This document shows, in pieces, positions 1 through 13,900 of a stretch of 64,000 nt of DNA; position 1 is the first letter of the stretch, and every line of letters begins with the position of its first letter. The stretch is taken from contig JAUCNB010000023.1 of assembly GCA_033675215.1 (NCBI GenBank), positions 124,001-188,000 on the forward strand, given 5' to 3'. The DNA comes from Rhodiola kirilowii. Taxonomy: Eukaryota; Streptophyta; Magnoliopsida; Saxifragales; Crassulaceae. The notes under the pieces are model-generated. The model worked only from the letters and a program-made list of their open reading frames with translations. It made no database searches and had not been told where the DNA came from. The translations under genes and the position numbers were made by a program.

Positions 1-280
1 GAATGAGACTAACGAGACTGACTTGGGACGAACAAAGACAAACTTTTGTCTCATTCTAAGGTTTGTGTAAGTTCGTCCCAAGTTAGTCGAAGTTCGTCCC
101 AAGTTAGTCTCTTTCTAAGGACGAACTTAGATAAACTTCAGAATGAGACTAACGAGACGAACTTGGGATGAACAAAGACATACTTTAGTCTCATTCTAAG
201 GTTTGTATAAGTTCGTCCCAAGTTAGTCTAAGTTCGTCCCAAGTTAGTCTCTTTCTAAGGACGAACTTAGATAAACCTTA

Positions 281-420
281 GAATGAGACTAACGAGACAA
301 ACTTGGGACGAACAAAGACAAACTTTAGTCTCATTCTAAGGTTTGTATAAGTTCGTCCCAAGTTAGTCTAAGTTCGTCCCAAGTTAGTCTCTTTCTTAGG
401 ACGAACTTAGGCAAACCTTA
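281..420. repeat. Reference 140-bp satellite monomer
   Basis: This is a typical full-length unit, used here to describe the structure. Its parts in order are: word A (aaaccttagaatgagactaa, starting eight bases upstream at 273-292), word B (gagactaacttgggacgaac in the consensus), A' (325-344, the exact reverse complement of A), then two copies of a 21-bp subrepeat, each carrying B' (the reverse complement of B), then ctaaggacgaacttag. Together these words cover roughly 120 of 140 bases. The unit is AT-rich and has no open frame of note. Confidence 0.9.
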
Positions 421-1260
421 AAATGAGACTAACGAGACTAACTTGGGACGAACAAAGACAAACTTTAGTCTCATTCTAAGGTTTGTATAAGTTCATCCCA
501 AGTTAGTCTAAGTTCGTCCCAAGTTAGTCTCTTTCTAAGGATGAACTTAGATAAACCTTAGAATGAGACTAACGAGACTAACTTGGGACGAACAAAGACA
601 AACTTTAGTCTCATTCTAAGGTTTGTGTAAGTTCGTCCCAAGTTAGTCGAAGTTCGTCCCAAGTTAGTCTCTTTCTAAGGACGAACTTAGATAAACCTTA
701 GATAGAGACTAACGAGACTGACTTGGGACGAACAAAGACAAACTTTTGTCTCATTCTAAGGTTTGTGTAAGTTCATCCCAAGTTAGTCGAAGTTCGTCCC
801 AAGTTAGAGTCTTTATAAGGACGAACTCAGATAAACTTTAGAATGAGACTAACGAGACGAACTTGGGACGAACAAAGACAAACTTTAGTCTCATTCTAAG
901 GTTTGTATAAGTTCTTCCCAAGTTAGTCTAAGGTCGTCCCAAGTTAGTCTCTTTCTAAGGACGAACTTAGATAAACCCTAGAATGAGACTAACGAGACTA
1001 ACCTGGGACGAACAAAGACAAACTTTAGTCTCATTCTAAGGTTTGTATAAGTTCTTCCCAAGTTAGTCTAAGGTCGTCCCAAGTTAGTCTCTTTCTAAGG
1101 ACGAACTTAGATAAACCCTAGAATGAGACTAACGAGACTAACCTGGGACGAACAAAGACAAACTTTAGTCTCATTCTAAGGTTTGTATAAGTTCGTCTCA
1201 AGTTAGTCTAAGTTCGTCCCAAGTTAGTCTCTTTCTAAGGAAGAACTTAGATATACCTTA

Positions 1261-1379
1261 GAATGAGACTAACGAGACCAACTTGGGACGAACAATGACA
1301 AACTTTAGTCTCATTCTAAGGTTTGTATAAGTTCGTCCCAAGTTAGTCTCTTTCAAAGTACGAACTTAGATAAACCTTA
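1261..1379. repeat. Example of the 119-bp short monomer
   Basis: The start-to-start distance is 119 bases. It differs from the 140-bp form by one fewer copy of the 21-bp subrepeat (gttcgtcccaagttagtct plus two bases). Short monomers are interspersed with full ones across the window, so this is a recurring length class and not an isolated deletion. Confidence 0.9.
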
Positions 1380-4300
1380 GAATGAGACTAACAAGACTAA
1401 CTTGGGACGAACAAAGACAAACTTTAGTCTCATTCTAAGGTTTGTATAAGTTCGTCCCAAGTTAGTCTCTTTCTAAGGACGAACTTAGACAAACCTTAGA
1501 ATGAGACTAACGAGACTAACTTGGGACGAACAAAGACAAACTTTAGTCACATTCTAAGGTTTGTATAAGTTCATCCCAAGTTAGTCTAAGTTCGTCCCAA
1601 GTTAGTCTCAATCTAAGGAAGAACTTAGATAAACCTTAGAATGAGACTAACGAGACTAACTTGGGACGAACAAAGACACACTTTAGTCTCATTCTAAGGT
1701 TTGTATAAGTTCGCCCCAAGTTAGTCTAAGTTCGTCCCAAGTTAGTCTCTTTCTAAGGACGAACTTAGACAAACCTTTGAATGAGACTAACGAGACTAAC
1801 TTGGGACGAACAAAGACAAACTTTAGTCTCATTCTAAAGTTTGTATAAGTTCGTCCCAAGTTAGTCTCTTTCTAAGGGCGAACTTAGACAAACCTTAGAA
1901 TGAGACTAACGAGACTAACTTGGGGCGAACAAAGACAAACTTTAGTCTCATTCTAAGGTTTGTATAAGTTCGTCCCAAGTTTGTCTCTTTCCAAGGACGA
2001 ACTTAGATAAACCTTAGAATGAGACTAACGAGACTGACTTGGGACGAACAAAGACAAACTTTTGTCTCATTCTAAGGTTTGTGTAAGTTCGTCCCAAGTT
2101 AGTCGAAGTTCGTCCCAAGTTAGTCTCTTTCTAAGGACGAACTTAGATAAACTTCAGAATGAGACTAACGAGACGAACTTGGGATGAACAAAGACATACT
2201 TTAGTCTCATTCTAAGGTTTGTATAAGTTCGTCCCAAGTTAGTCTAAGTTCGTCCCAAGTTAGTCTCTTTCTAAGGACGAACTTAGATAAACCTTAGAAT
2301 GAGACTAACGAGACAAACTTGGGACGAACAAAGACAAACTTTAGTCTCATTCTAAGGTTTGTATAAGTTCGTCCCAAGTTAGTCTAAGTTCGTCCCAAGT
2401 TAGTCTCTTTCTTAGGACGAACTTAGGCAAACCTTAAAATGAGACTAACGAGACTAACTTGGGACGAACAAAGACAAACTTTAGTCTCATTCTAAGGTTT
2501 GTATAAGTTCATCCCAAGTTAGTCTAAGTTCGTCCCAAGTTAGTCTCTTTCTAAGGATGAACTTAGATAAACCTTAGAATGAGACTAACGAGACTAACTT
2601 GGGACGAACAAAGACAAACTTTAGTCTCATTCTAAGGTTTGTGTAAGTTCGTCCCAAGTTAGTCGAAGTTCGTCCCAAGTTAGTCTCTTTCTAAGGACGA
2701 ACTTAGATAAACCTTAGATAGAGACTAACGAGACTGACTTGGGACGAACAAAGACAAACTTTTGTCTCATTCTAAGGTTTGTGTAAGTTCATCCCAAGTT
2801 AGTCGAAGTTCGTCCCAAGTTAGAGTCTTTATAAGGACGAACTCAGATAAACTTTAGAATGAGACTAACGAGACGAACTTGGGACGAACAAAGACAAACT
2901 TTAGTCTCATTCTAAGGTTTGTATAAGTTCTTCCCAAGTTAGTCTAAGGTCGTCCCAAGTTAGTCTCTTTCTAAGGACGAACTTAGATAAACCCTAGAAT
3001 GAGACTAACGAGACTAACCTGGGACGAACAAAGACAAACTTTAGTCTCATTCTAAGGTTTGTATAAGTTCGTCTCAAGTTAGTCTAAGTTCGTCCCAAGT
3101 TAGTCTCTTTCTAAGGAAGAACTTAGATATACCTTAGAATGAGACTAACGAGACCAACTTGGGACGAACAATGACAAACTTTAGTCTCATTCTAAGGTTT
3201 GTATAAGTTCGTCCCAAGTTAGTCTAAGTTCGTCCCAAGTTAGTCTCTTTCAAAGTACGAACTTAGATAAACCTTAGAATGAGACTAACAAGACTAACTT
3301 GGGACGAACAAAGACAAACTTTAGTCTCATTCTAAGGTTTGTATAAGTTCGTCCCAAGCTAGTCTCTTTCTAAGGACGAACTTAGACAAACCTTAGAATG
3401 AGACTAACGAGACTAACTTGGGACGAACAAAGACAAACTTTAGTCACATTCTAAGGTTTGTATAAGTTCATCCCAAGTTAGTCTAAGTTCGTCCCAAGTT
3501 AGTCTCATTCTAAGGAAGAACTTAGATAAACCTTAGAATGAGACTAACGAGACTAACTTGGGACGAACAAAGACACACTTTAGTCTCATTCTAAGGTTTG
3601 TATAAGTTCGCCCCAAGTTAGTCTAAGTTCGTCCCAAGTTAGTCTCTTTCTAAGGACGAACTTAGACAAACCTTTGAATGAGACTAACGAGACTAACTTG
3701 GGACGAACAAAGACAAACTTTAGTCTCATAAAGTTTGTATAAGTTCGTCCCAAGTTAGTCTCTTTCTAAGGGCAAACTTAGACAAACCTTAGAATGAGAC
3801 TAACGAGACTGACTTGGGACGAACAAAGACAAACTTTTGTCTCATTCTAAGGTTTGTGTAAGTTCGTCCCAAGTTAGTCGAAGTTCGTCCCAAGTTAGTC
3901 TCTTTCTAATGACGAACTTAGATAAACTTCAGAATGAGACTAACGAGACGAACTTGGGACGAACAAAGACATACTTTAGTCTAATTCTAAGGTTTGTATA
4001 AGTTCGTCCCAAGTTAGTCTAAGTTCGTCCCAAGTTACTCTCTTTCTAAGGACGAACTTAGATAAACCTTAGAATGAGACTAACGAGACAAACTTGGGAC
4101 GAACAAAGACAAACTTTAGTCTCATTATAAGGTTTGTATAAGTTCGTCCCAAGTTAGTCTAAGTTCGTCCCAAGTTAGTCTCTTTCTTAGGACGAATTAG
4201 GCAAACCTTAAAATGAGACTAACGAGACTAACTTGGGACGAACAAAGACAAACTTTAGTCTCATTCTAAGGTTTGTATAAGTTCATCCCAAGTTAGTCTA

Positions 4301-5288
4301 AGTTCGTCCCAAGTTAGTCTCTTTCTAAGGATGAACTTAGATAAACCTTAGAATGAGACTAACGAGACTAACTTGGGACGAACAAAGACAAACTTTAGTC
4401 TCATTCTAAGGTTTGTGTAAGTTCGTCCCAAGTTAGTCGAAGTTCGTCCCAAGTTAGTCTCTTTCTAAGGACGAACTTAGATAAACCTTAGAATGAGACT
4501 AACGAGACTGACTTGGGACGAACAAAGACAAACTTTTGTCTCATTCTAAGGTTTGTGTAAGTTCATCCCAAGTTAGTCGAAGTTCGTCCCAAGTTAGAGT
4601 CTTTCTAAGGACGAACTCAGATAAACTTTAGAATGAGACTAACGAGACGAACTTGGGACGAACAAAGACAAACTTTAGTCTCATTCTAAGGTTTGTATAA
4701 GTTCTTCCCAAGTTAGTCTAAGGTCGTCCCAAGTTAGTCTCTTTCTAAGGACGAACTTAGACAAACCATAGAATGAGACTAACGAGACTAACTTGGGACG
4801 AACAAAGACAAACTTTAGTCTCATTCTAAGGTTTGTATAATTTCATCCAAAGTTAGTCTAAGTTCGTCCCAAGTTAGTCTCAATCTAAGGACGAACTTAG
4901 ATAAACCTTAGAATGAGACTAACGAGACTAACTTGGGACGAACAAAGACAAACTTTAGTCTCATTCTAAGGTTTGTATAAGTTCGTCCCAAGTTAGTCTA
5001 AGTTTGTCCCAAGTTAGTCTCTTTCTAAGGACGAACTTAGACAAACCTTAGAATGAGAGTAACGAGACTAACTTGGGACGATCAAAGACAAACTTTAGTC
5101 TCATTCTAAAGTTTGTATAAGTTCGTCCCAAGTTAGTCTCTTTCTAAGGGCGAACTTAGACAAACCTTAGAATGAGACTAACGAGACTAACTTGGGACGA
5201 ACAAAGACAAACTTTAGTCTCATTCTAAGGTTTGTATAAGTTCGTCCCATGTTAGTCTCTTTCTAAGGGCGAACTTAGACAAACCTTA

Positions 5289-8200
5289 GAATGAGACTAA
5301 CGAGACTAACTTGGGACGAACAAAGACAAACTTTAGTCTCATTCTAAGGTTTGTATAAGTTCGTCCCAAGTTAGTCTAAGTTAGTCCCAAGTTAGTCTCT
5401 TTCTAAGGATGAACTTAGATAAACCTTGGAATGAGACTAACGAGACAAACTTGGGACGAACAAAGACAAACTTTAGTCTCATTCTAAAGTTTGTATAAGT
5501 TCGTCCCAAGTTAGTCTCATTCTAAGGATGAACTTAGACAAACCTTAGAATGAGACTAACGAGACTTACTTGGGACGAACAAAGACAAACTTTAGTCGCA
5601 TTCTAAAGTTTGTATAAGTTCGTCCCAAGTTAGTCTCATTCTAAGGATGAACTTAGAAAAACCTTAGAATGAGACTAACGAGACTAACTTGGGACGAACA
5701 AAGACAAACTTTAGTCTTATTCTAAAGTTTGTATAAGTTCGTCCCAAGTTAGTCTCTTTTTTTAAGGGGGAACTTAGACAAACCTTAGAATGAGACTAAC
5801 GAGACTAACTTGGGACGAACAAAGACAAACTTTAGTCTCATTCTAAGGTTTGTATAAGTTCGTCCCAAGTTAGTCTAAGTTAGTCCCAAGTTAGTCTCTT
5901 TCTAAGGAAGAACTTAGATAAACCTTAGAATGAGACTAACGAGACAAACTTGGGAGGAACAAAGACAAACTTTAGTCTCATTCTAAAGTTTGTATAAGTT
6001 CGTCCCATGTTAGTCTCATTCTAAGGATGAACTTAGACAAACCTTAGAATGAGACTAACGAGACTTACTTGGGACGAACAGAGACAAACTTTAGTCTCAT
6101 TCTAAAGTTTGTATAAGTTCGTCCCAAGTTAGTCTCATTCTAAGGATGAACTTAGACAAACCTTAGAATGAGACTAACGAGACAAACTTGGGACGAACAA
6201 AGACAAACTTTAGTCTCATTCTAAGGTTTGTATAAGTTCGTCCCAAGTTAGTCTAAGTTCGTCCCAAGTTAGTCTCTTTCTAAAGACGAACTTAGATAAA
6301 CCTTAGAATGAGACTAACGGGACAAACTTGGGACGAACAAAGACAAACTTTAGTCTCATTCTAAGGTTTGTATAAGTTCGTCCCAAGTTAGTCTAAGTTC
6401 GTCCCAAGTTAGTCTCTTTCTTAGGACGAACTTAGGCAAACCTTAAAATGAGACTAACGAGACTAACTTGGGACGAACAAAGACAAACTTTAGTCTCATT
6501 CTAAGGTTTGTATAAGTTCATCCCAAGTTTGTCTAAGTTCGTCCCAAGTTAGTCTCTTTCTAAGGATGAACTTAGATAAACCTTAGAATGAGACTGACGA
6601 GACTTACTTGGGACGAACAAAGACAAACTTTAGTCTCCTTCTAAGGTTTGTGTAAGTTCGTCCCAAGTTAGTCGAAGTTCGTCCCAAGTTAGTCTCTTTC
6701 TAAGGACGAACTTAGATAAACCTTAGAATGAGACTAACGAGACTTACTTGGGACGAACAAAGACAAATTTTTGTCTCATTCTAAGGTTTGTGTAAGTTCA
6801 TCCCAAGTTAGTCGTAGTTCGTCCCAAGTTAGAGTCTTTCTAAGGACGAACTTAGATAAACTTTAGAATGAGACTAACGAGACGAACTTGGGACGAACAA
6901 AGACAAACTTTAGTCTCATTCTAAGGTTTGTATAAGTTCATCCCAAGTTAGTCTAAGGTCGTCCCAAGTTAGTCTCTTTCTAAGGACGAACTTAGATAAA
7001 CCTTAGAATGAGACTAACGAGACTGACTTGGGACTAACAAAGACAAACTTTTGTCTCATTCTAATGTTTGTGTAAGTTCATCCCAAGTTAGTCGAAGTTC
7101 GTCCCAAGTTAGAGTCTTTCTAAGGACGAACTTAGATAAACTTTAGAATGAGACTAACGAGACGAACTTGGGACGAACAAAGACAAACTTTAGTCTCATT
7201 CTAAGGTTTGTATAAGTTCATCCCAAGTTAGTCTAAGGTCGTCCCAAGTTAGTCTCTTTCTAAGGACGAACTTAGATAAACCTTAGAATGAGACTAACGA
7301 AACTAACCTGGGACGAACAATGACAAACGTTAGTCTCATTCTAAGGTTTGTATAAGTTCGTCCCAAGTTAGTCTAAGTTCGTCCCAAGTTAGTCTAAGTT
7401 CGTCCCAAGTTAGTCCCTTTCTAAGGACGAACTTAGATAAACCTTAGAATGAAACTAACGAGACTGACTTGGGACGAACAATGACAAACTTTAGTCTCAT
7501 TCTAAGGTTTGTATAAGTTCGTCCCAAGTTAGTCTAAGTTCGTCCCAAGTTTGTCTCTTTCTAAAGATGAACTTAGATAAACCTTAGAATGAGACTAACG
7601 AGACTAACTTGGGACGAACAAAGACAAACTTTAGTCTCATTCTAAGGTTTGTATAACTTAGTCCCAAGTTAGTCTAAGTTCGTCCCAAGTTAGTCTCTTT
7701 CTAAGGACGAACTTAGATAAACCTTAGAATGAGACTAACGAGACTAACTTGGGAGGCACAAAGACAAACTTTAGTCTCATTCTAAAGTTTGTATAAGTTC
7801 ATCCCAAGTTAGTCTCTTTCTAACGACGAACTTAGACAAACCTTAGAATGAGACTACGAGACTAACTTGGGACGAATAATGACAAACTTTAGTCTCATTC
7901 TAAGGTTTTTATAAGTTCGTCCCAAGTTAGTCTAAGTTCGTCCCAAGTTAGTCTCTTTCTAAGGACGAACTTAGATAAACCTTAGAATGAGACTAACGAG
8001 ACTAACTTGGGACGAACAAAGACAAACTTTAGTCTCATTCTAAGGTTTGTATAAGTTCGTCCCAAGTTAGTCTCTTTCTAAAGACGAACTTAGATAAACC
8101 TTAGAATGAGACTAACGAGACTAACTTGGGACGAACAAAGACAAACTTTAGTCTCATTCTAAGGTTTGTATAAGTTCGTCCCAAGTTAGTCTAAGTTAGT

Positions 8201-10918
8201 CCCAAGTTAGTCTCTTTCTAAGGATGAACTTAGATAAACCTTGGAATGAGACTAACGAGACAAACTTGGGACGAACAAAGACAAACTTTAGTCTCATTCT
8301 AAAGTTTGTATAAGTTCGTCCCAAGTTAGTCTCATTCTAAGGATGAACTTAGACAAACCTTAGAATGAGACTAACGAGACTTACTTGGGACGAACAAAGA
8401 CAAACTTTAGTCGCATTCTAAAGTTTGTATAAGTTCGTCCCAAGTTAGTCTCATTCTAAGGATGAACTTAGAAAAACCTTAGAATGAGACTAACGAGACT
8501 AACTTGGGACGAACAAAGACAAACTTTAGTCTTATTCTAAAGTTTGTATAAGTTCGTCCCAAGTTAGTCTCTTTTTTTAAGGGGGAACTTAGACAAACCT
8601 TAGAATGAGACTAACGAGACTAACTTGGGACGAACAAAGACAAACTTTAGTCTCATTCTAAGGTTTGTATAAGTTCGTCCCAAGTTAGTCTAAGTTAGTC
8701 CCAAGTTAGTCTCTTTCTAAGGAAGAACTTAGATAAACCTTAGAATGAGACTAACGAGACAAACTTGGGAGGAACAAAGACAAACTTTAGTCTCATTCTA
8801 AAGTTTGTATAAGTTCGTCCCATGTTAGTCTCATTCTAAGGATGAACTTAGACAAACCTTAGAATGAGACTAACGAGACTTACTTGGGACGAACACAGAC
8901 AAACTTTAGTCTCATTCTAAAGTTTGTATAAGTTCGTCCCAAGTTAGTCTCATTCTAAGGATGAACTTAGACAAACCTTAGAATGAGACTAACGAGACAA
9001 ACTTGGGACGAACAAAGACAAACTTTAGTCTCATTCTAAGGTTTGTATAAGTTCGTCCCAAGTTAGTCTAAGTTCGTCCCAAGTTAGTCTCTTTCTAAAG
9101 ACGAACTTAGATAAACCTTAGAATGAGACTAACGGGACAAACTTGGGACGAACAAAGACAAACTTTAGTCTCATTCTAAGGTTTGTATAAGTTCGTCCCA
9201 AGTTAGTCTAAGTTCGTCCCAAGTTAGTCTCTTTCTTAGGACGAACTTAGGCAAACCTTAAAATGAGACTAACGAGACTAACTTGGGACGAACAAAGACA
9301 AACTTTAGTCTCATTCTAAGGTTTGTATAAGTTCATCCCAAGTTTGTCTAAGTTCGTCCCAAGTTAGTCTCTTTCTAAGGATGAACTTAGATAAACCTTA
9401 GAATGAGACTGACGAGACTTACTTGGGACGAACAAAGACAAACTTTAGTCTCCTTCTAAGGTTTGTGTAAGTTCGTCCCAAGTTAGTCGAAGTTCGTCCC
9501 AAGTTAGTCTCTTTCTAAGGACGAACTTAGATAAACCTTAGAATGAGACTAACGAGACTTACTTGGGACGAACAAAGACAAATTTTTGTCTCATTCTAAG
9601 GTTTGTGTAAGTTCATCCCAAGTTAGTCGTAGTTCGTCCCAAGTTAGAGTCTTTCTAAGGACGAACTTAGATAAACTTTAGAATGAGACTAACGAGACGA
9701 ACTTGGGACGAACAAAGACAAACTTTAGTCTCATTCTAAGGTTTGTATAAGTTCATCCCAAGTTAGTCTAAGGTCGTCCCAAGTTAGTCTCTTTCTAAGG
9801 ACGAACTTAGATAAACCTTAGAATGAGACTAACGAGACTGACTTGGGACTAACAAAGACAAACTTTTGTCTCATTCTAATGTTTGTGTAAGTTCATCCCA
9901 AGTTAGTCGAAGTTCGTCCCAAGTTAGAGTCTTTCTAAGGACGAACTTAGATAAACTTTAGAATGAGACTAACGAGACGAACTTGGGACGAACAAAGACA
10001 AACTTTAGTCTCATTCTAAGGTTTGTATAAGTTCATCCCAAGTTAGTCTAAGGTCGTCCCAAGTTAGTCTCTTTCTAAGGACGAACTTAGATAAACCTTA
10101 GAATGAGACTAACGAAACTAACCTGGGACGAACAATGACAAACGTTAGTCTCATTCTAAGGTTTGTATAAGTTCGTCCCAAGTTAGTCTAAGTTCGTCCC
10201 AAGTTAGTCTAAGTTCGTCCCAAGTTAGTCCCTTTCTAAGGACGAACTTAGATAAACCTTAGAATGAAACTAACGAGACTGACTTGGGACGAACAATGAC
10301 AAACTTTAGTCTCATTCTAAGGTTTGTATAAGTTCGTCCCAAGTTAGTCTAAGTTCGTCCCAAGTTTGTCTCTTTCTAAAGATGAACTTAGATAAACCTT
10401 AGAATGAGACTAACGAGACTAACTTGGGACGAACAAAGACAAACTTTAGTCTCATTCTAAGGTTTGTATAACTTAGTCCCAAGTTAGTCTAAGTTCGTCC
10501 CAAGTTAGTCTCTTTCTAAGGACGAACTTAGATAAACCTTAGAATGAGACTAACGAGACTAACTTGGGAGGCACAAAGACAAACTTTAGTCTCATTCTAA
10601 AGTTTGTATAAGTTCATCCCAAGTTAGTCTCTTTCTAACGACGAACTTAGACAAACCTTAGAATGAGACTACGAGACTAACTTGGGACGAATAAAGACAA
10701 ACTTTAGTCTCATTCTAAGGTTTTTATAAGTTCGTCCCAAGTTAGTCTAAGTTCGTCCCAAGTTAGTCTCTTTCTAAGGACGAACTTAGATAAACCTTAG
10801 AATGAGACTAACGAGACTAACTTGGGACGAACAAAGACAAACTTTAGTCTCATTCTAAGGTTTGTATAAGTTCGTCCCAAGTTAGTCTCTTTCTAAAGAC
10901 GAACTTAGATAAACCTTA
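5289..10918. repeat. Tandem duplication of a 2815-bp unit (5289-8103, 8104-10918)
   Basis: Three private markers give the same offset of 2815: gaatg at 5289 and 8104, the run ctttttttaaggggg near 5757 and 8572, and the monomer with agactacgag at 7846 and 10661. The copies differ by very few bases, so the duplication is recent relative to the spread among monomers. Confidence 0.9.
7286..7446. repeat. Example of the 161-bp long monomer
   Basis: The start-to-start distance is 161 bases. It carries three tandem copies of the 21-bp subrepeat, where the usual monomer has two. Its duplicate lies 2815 bases downstream. Similar triple forms occur near 34.62-34.68 kb and 34.77-34.84 kb. The three length classes fit stepwise gain or loss of one subrepeat. 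Confidence 0.88.
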
Positions 10919-13900
10919 GAATGAGACTAACGAGACTAACTTGGGACGAACAAAGACAAACTTTAGTCTCATTCTAAGGTTTGTATAAGTTCGTCCCAAG
11001 TTAGTCTAAGTTTGTCCCAAGTTAGTCTCTTTGTAAGGACGAACTTAGATAAACCTTAGAATGAGAATAACGAGACTAACTTGGGACGCACAAAGACAAA
11101 CTTTAGTCTCATTCTAAAGTTTGTATAAGTTCGTCCCAAGTTAGTCTCCTTCTAAGGACGAACTTAGACAAACCTTAGAATGAGACTAACGAGACTAACG
11201 TGGGACGACTAAAGACAAACTTTAGTCTCATTCTAAGGTTTGTATAAGTTCGTCCCAAGTTAGTCTAAGTTCATCCCAAGTTAGTCTCTTTCTAAGGACG
11301 AACTTAGATAAACCTTAGAATGAGACTAACGAGACTAACTTGGGACGAACAAAGACAAACTTTTGTCTCATTCTAAGGTTTGTATAAGTTCATCCCAAGT
11401 TAGTCTAAGTTCGTCCCAAGTTAGTCTCTTTCTAAGGACGAACTTAGACAACCCTTAGAATGAGACTAACGAGACTAACTTGGGACGAACAAAGAAAAAC
11501 TTTTGTCTCATTCTAAGGTTTGTATAAGTTCATCCCAAGTTAGTCTAAGTTCGTCCCAAGTTTGTCTCTTTCTAAAGACGAACTTAGATAAACCTTAGAA
11601 TGAGACTAACGAGACTAACTTGGGACGAACAAAGACAAACTTTAGTCTCATTCTAAGGTTTGTATAACTTAGTCCCAAGTTAGTCTAAGTTCGTCCCAAG
11701 TTAGTCTCTTTCTAAGGACGAACTTAGATAAACCTTAGAATGAGACTAACGAGACTAACTTGGGAGGCACAAAGACAAACTTTAGTCTCATTCTAAAGTT
11801 TGTATAAGTTCATCCCAAGTTAGTCTCTTTCTAACGACGAACTTAGACAAACCTTAGAATGAGACTACGAGACTAACTTGGGACGAATAAAGACAAACTT
11901 TAGTCTCATTCTAAGGTTTTTATAAGTTCGTCCCAAGTTAGTCTAAGTTCGTCCCAAGTTAGTCTCTTTCTAAGGACGAACTTAGATAAACCTTAGAATG
12001 AGACTAACGAGACTAACTTGGGACGAACAAAGACAAACTTTAGTCTCATTCTAAGGTTTGTATAAGTTCGTCCCAAGTTAGTCTCTTTCTAAAGACGAAC
12101 TTAGATAAACCTTAGAATGAGACTAACGAGACTAACTTGGGACGAACAAAGACAAACTTTAGTCTCATTCTAAGGTTTGTATAAGTTCGTCCCAAGTTAG
12201 TCTAAGTTTGTCCCAAGTTAGTCTCTTTGTAAGGACGAACTTAGATAAACCTTAGAATGAGAATAACGAGACTAACTTGGGACGCACAAAGACAAACTTT
12301 AGTCTCATTCTAAAGTTTGTATAAGTTCGTCCCAAGTTAGTCTCCTTCTAAGGACGAACTTAGACAAACCTTAGAATGAGACTAACGAGACTAACGTGGG
12401 ACGACTAAAGACAAACTTTAGTCTCATTCTAAGGTTTGTATAAGTTCGTCCCAAGTTAGTCTAAGTTCATCCCAAGTTAGTCTCTTTCTAAGGACGAACA
12501 TAGATAAACCTTAGAATGAGACTAACGAGACTAACTTGGGACGAACAAAGACAAACTTTTGTCTCATTCTAAGGTTTGTATAAGTTCATCCCAAGTTAGT
12601 CTAAGTTCGTCCCAAGTTAGTCTCTTTCTAAGGACGAACTTAGACAACCCTTAGAATGAGACTAACGAGACTAACTTGGGACGAACAAAGAAAAACTTTA
12701 GTCTCATTCTAAGGTTTGTATAAGTTCATCCCAAGTTAGTCTAAGTTCGTCCCAAGTTTGTCTCTTTCTAAAGACGAACTTAGATAAACCTTAGAATGAG
12801 ACTAACAAGACTAACTTGGGACGAACAAAGACAAACTTTAGTCTCATTCTAAGGTTTGTATAAGTTAGTCCCAAGTTAGTCTAAGTTCGTCCCAAGTTAG
12901 TCTCTTTCTAAGGACGAACTTAGATAAACCTTAGAATGAGACTAACGAGACTAACTTGGGAGGCACAAAGACAAACTTTAGTCTCATTCTAAAGTTTGTA
13001 TAAGTTCATCCCAAGTTAGTCTCTTTCTAACGACGAACTTAGACAAACCTTAGAATGAGACTACGAGACTAACTTGGGACGAATAAAGACAAACTTTAGT
13101 CTCATTCTAAGGTTTTTATAAGTTCGTCCCAAGTTAGTCTAAGTTCGTCCCAAGTTAGTCTCTTTCTAAGGACGAACTTAGATAAACCTTAGAATGAGAC
13201 TAACGAGACTAACTTGGGACGAACAAAGACAAACTTTAGTCTCATTCTAAGGTTTGTATAAGTTCGTCCCAAGTTAGTCTCTTTCTAAAGACGAACTTAG
13301 ATAAACCTTAGAATGAGACTAACGAGACTAACTTGGGACGAACAAAGACAAACTTTAGTCTCATTCTAAGGTTTGTATAAGTTCGTCCCAAGTTAGTCTA
13401 AGTTTGTCCCAAGTTAGTCTCTTTGTAAGGACGAACTTAGATAAACCTTAGAATGAGAATAACGAGACTAACTTGGGACGCACAAAGACAAACTTTAGTC
13501 TCATTCTAAAGTTTGTATAAGTTCGTCCCAAGTTAGTCTCCTTCTAAGGACGAACTTAGACAAACCTTAGAATGAGACTAACGAGACTAACGTGGGACGA
13601 CTAAAGACAAACTTTAGTCTCATTCTAAGGTTTGTATAAGTTCGTCCCAAGTTAGTCTAAGTTCATCCCAAGTTAGTCTCTTTCTAAGGACGAACTTAGA
13701 TAAACCTTAGAATGAGACTAACGAGACTAACTTGGGACGAACAAAGACAAACTTTTGTCTCATTCTAAGGTTTGTATAAGTTCATCCCAAGTTAGTCTAA
13801 GTTCGTCCCAAGTTAGTCTCTTTCTAAGGACGAACTTAGATAAACCTTAGAATGAAACTAACGAGACTGACTTGGGACGAACAAAGACAAACTTTAGTCT

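Larger units (their letters stand above)
1..3791. repeat. Higher-order repeat, two copies (1-2016, 2017-3791)
   Basis: The series of variant monomers starting with gagactgacttggg and ttttgtctc repeats at 2017 and again at 3792. The rare word gatagagact occurs at 701 and at 2717, exactly 2016 apart. Copy one has 15 monomers and copy two has 13. One difference is a tandem doubling of the acctgggacg monomer (981, 1121) in copy one. A third, diverging copy begins at 3792 and can be followed for several monomers. Confidence 0.85.

Noticed and set aside
273-344. Terminal inverted repeats of a MITE or other DNA transposon
   Set aside because: The inverted words are internal parts of every tandem monomer. 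There is no target-site duplication or unique interior.
5750-5775. The ctttttttaaggggg stretch as a terminator or polypurine signal
   Set aside because: It is a one-off length variant of the ctttctaagg part of a monomer, repeated at 8,570 only because of the 2815-bp duplication.
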